Origin: Polaribacter reichenbachii
Lineage (GTDB): Bacteria > Bacteroidota > Bacteroidia > Flavobacteriales > Flavobacteriaceae
Assembly (NCBI RefSeq): GCF_001975665.1
Contig: NZ_CP019419.1
Location: 806,001 to 870,000 of the forward strand
DNA: 64,000 bases
Direction of reading: 5' to 3'
Numbering within the stretch: position 1 is the stretch's first letter; every line of letters begins with the position of its first letter. Made by a program: the position numbers and the translations under genes. The notes under the pieces are model-generated. The model was given only the letters and a program-made list of their open reading frames with translations, did not search any database and was not told where the DNA came from. Shown one piece after another: positions 62,696-64,000 of this stretch.

Positions 62696-64000
62696 TTACA
62701 GCCTATTATCAATTATACTCTGAACTACTTCAGGGTTTAACAATGTACTTGTATCGCCTAAATTACTCATATCATTAGAAGCAATTTTACGTAAAATACG
62801 ACGCATAATTTTTCCAGAACGAGTTTTTGGCAATCCGTCTGAAAACTGAATTTTATCTAGTTTTGCAATTGGCCCAATTCTATCTGTAATTAATTGATTG
62901 ATCTCTTTTTTAAGGTTATTATGATCTCTATATTCACCAGCATCTTTTAAGGTTATATAACCATACAATGCACTTCCTTTTATATCATGAGGAAAACCAA
63001 CAATGGCAGATTCTGCAATAGCAGGATGCTCGTTAATTGCATCTTCTATTGGTGCGGTTCCTAAATTATGCCCAGAAACTATAATAACATCATCTACTCT
63101 ACCTGTAATTCTATAATAACCAACCTCATCTCTTAAAGCACCATCTCCTGTAAAATACATATTATCAAAAGCAGAAAAATAAGTTTCTTTGTATCTCTGA
63201 TGATTTCCCCAAATGGTTCTTGCCATACTTGGCCAAGGATATTTTATACACAAACGTCCCTCTACCTGGTTTCCTTTTAATTCGGCTCCTTTTTCATCCA
63301 TAATTGCAGGTTGAATTCCGATAAAAGGTAAAGTTGCATAGGTTGGTTTTGTAGGCGTTACATACGGAATTGGAGTAATCATCATTCCACCAGTTTCTGT
63401 TTGCCACCAAGTATCAATTATCGGGCTTTTACCTTTACCAACATTATCATTATACCAGTGCCAAGCTTCTTCATTTATGGGCTCTCCTACAGATCCTAAA
63501 ACTTTTAAAGATGATAAATCGTATTTATCTATTAATTCTGCACCATGTTTTGCTAATGCTCTAATAGCAGTTGGTGCTGTATAAAATTGATTGACTTTGT
63601 GTTTTTCTACAATTTCCCAGAAGCGTCCAAAATCTGGATAACTTGGTACGCCTTCAAAAAGAACTGTGGTTGCTCCGTTTGCTAACGGACCATAAACAAT
63701 GTAAGAATGCCCAGTTATCCAACCAATATCTGCTGTACACCAGTATACTTGATTATCTCTATACTGAAAAGCATTTTTAAATGTATATGCAGTATACACC
63801 ATATAACCTGCAGTTGTATGCACCATACCTTTTGGCTTACCTGTAGAACCTGAGGTATAAAGGATAAATAAAGGATCTTCTGCATCCATAATTTCTGCTT
63901 TGCATTCTTTAGAAGCGGTATCTAATAAAGGCTGTAACCATTTATCTCTACCTTCTTTCATATAGATTTCTGAATTGATTCTTTTAACAACCAAAACGCT
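62696..64000 (-). CDS. acs: Acetyl-CoA synthetase (5' partial)
   Basis: AMP-forming acetate-CoA ligase. The frame is open to the window edge, so about 200 N-terminal residues are outside; an apparent TTG start near the edge is not the real one. Visible core motifs: LFILYTSGSTGKPKGMVHTT (A3, adenylate-forming), CTADIGWITGHSYIVYGPL, ATTVLFEGVPSYPD, TAPTAIRALAKHG, GSVGEPINEEAWHWY, DTWWQTETGGMMITP, MYFTGDGALRDEVGYY, ITGRVDDVIIVSGHNLGTA and the acetylated-Lys motif KTRSGKIMRRILRKIA (the Lys at GKIM). The end matches Acs from Enterobacteria (SNLGDTSTLLNPEV). It is upstream of the oxidoreductase in the same direction. Confidence 0.97.
   Translation of the reverse strand, partial: SVLVVKRINSEIYMKEGRDKWLQPLLDTASKECKAEIMDAEDPLFILYTSGSTGKPKGMVHTTAGYMVYTAYTFKNAFQYRDNQVYWCTADIGWITGHSYIVYGPLANGATTVLFEGVPSYPDFGRFWEIVEKHKVNQFYTAPTAIRALAKHGAELIDKYDLSSLKVLGSVGEPINEEAWHWYNDNVGKGKSPIIDTWWQTETGGMMITPIPYVTPTKPTYATLPFIGIQPAIMDEKGAELKGNQVEGRLCIKYPWPSMARTIWGNHQRYKETYFSAFDNMYFTGDGALRDEVGYYRITGRVDDVIIVSGHNLGTAPIEDAINEHPAIAESAIVGFPHDIKGSALYGYITLKDAGEYRDHNNLKKEINQLITDRIGPIAKLDKIQFSDGLPKTRSGKIMRRILRKIASNDMSNLGDTSTLLNPEVVQSIIDNRL

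Noticed and set aside
1..64000. CRISPR arrays, insertion sequences, integrases and prophage genes
   Set aside because: None seen. The only tandem repeats are the heptamer array at 38131 and the 14-base pair at 61472, neither with spacer-repeat form, and no transposase or integrase motif was found.

Overview
The window is a low-GC, gene-dense piece of a Bacteroidota chromosome, most likely a marine flavobacterium of the Polaribacter or Tenacibaculum type. The evidence is a SusC/SusD outer-membrane pair, type IX secretion sorting domains, lipoprotein signals, an alternative complex III plus cytochrome oxidase cluster, weak ribosome binding sites, and promoters of the Bacteroidetes form TTTG-N19-TANNTTTG. 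No plasmid, phage, insertion sequence or CRISPR array is visible.

Layout. (1) Positions 1-15800 are a pectin (polygalacturonate) utilisation locus: SusC (5' end outside the window), SusD, a SusE-position beta-helix lipoprotein, a PL1 pectate lyase, a PL9 pectate lyase, a small type IX secreted protein, a LacI-family regulator, and altronate dehydratase (uxaA) with tagaturonate reductase (uxaB). Upstream of uxaB lies a decayed, fused remnant of kduI and kduD. A palindromic motif, TGTAATCGATTACA or near copies, occurs in front of the secreted protein gene (twice) and of the kdu remnant; it is the best candidate for the LacI regulator's operator. (2) 16200-26360 is housekeeping: tRNA-Cys, two VOC-fold proteins, folB, DUF2452, a Zn-ribbon protein, glnS, a DUF6370 lipoprotein, a DUF5916 protein, and rplM-rpsI-rpsB-tsf. 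(3) 26360-34120 carries a small outer-membrane protein and an exported three-gene set: a TPR plus MORN-repeat protein, a DUF3857-transglutaminase and a second DUF3857 protein that has lost its catalytic triad. (4) 34200-38050 is a sulfur gene set: SulP transporter, persulfide dioxygenase-rhodanese fusion, rhodanese lipoprotein, heavy-metal-associated protein. (5) 38160-50630 holds ruvB and the respiratory cluster actABCDEF-coxBA. (6) 50800-64000 holds a SPOR protein, recJ, an OsmC protein, a C-type lectin adhesin, an AhpD-like protein, a toxin-antitoxin pair whose toxin has a stop at codon 3, sucB and sucA, tRNA-Asn, a Gfo/Idh/MocA oxidoreductase and the 3' part of acs.

The pectin genes form a logical chain. 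Surface PL1 and PL9 lyases cut polygalacturonate, SusCD imports oligomers, and UxaB and UxaA turn tagaturonate into 2-keto-3-deoxygluconate. The arm that handles unsaturated uronate (KduI, KduD) is broken here, so another copy must exist elsewhere or this route is lost. The respiratory block makes a complete quinol-to-oxygen electron path apart from oxidase subunit III, and sucAB and acs supply central carbon flux to it.
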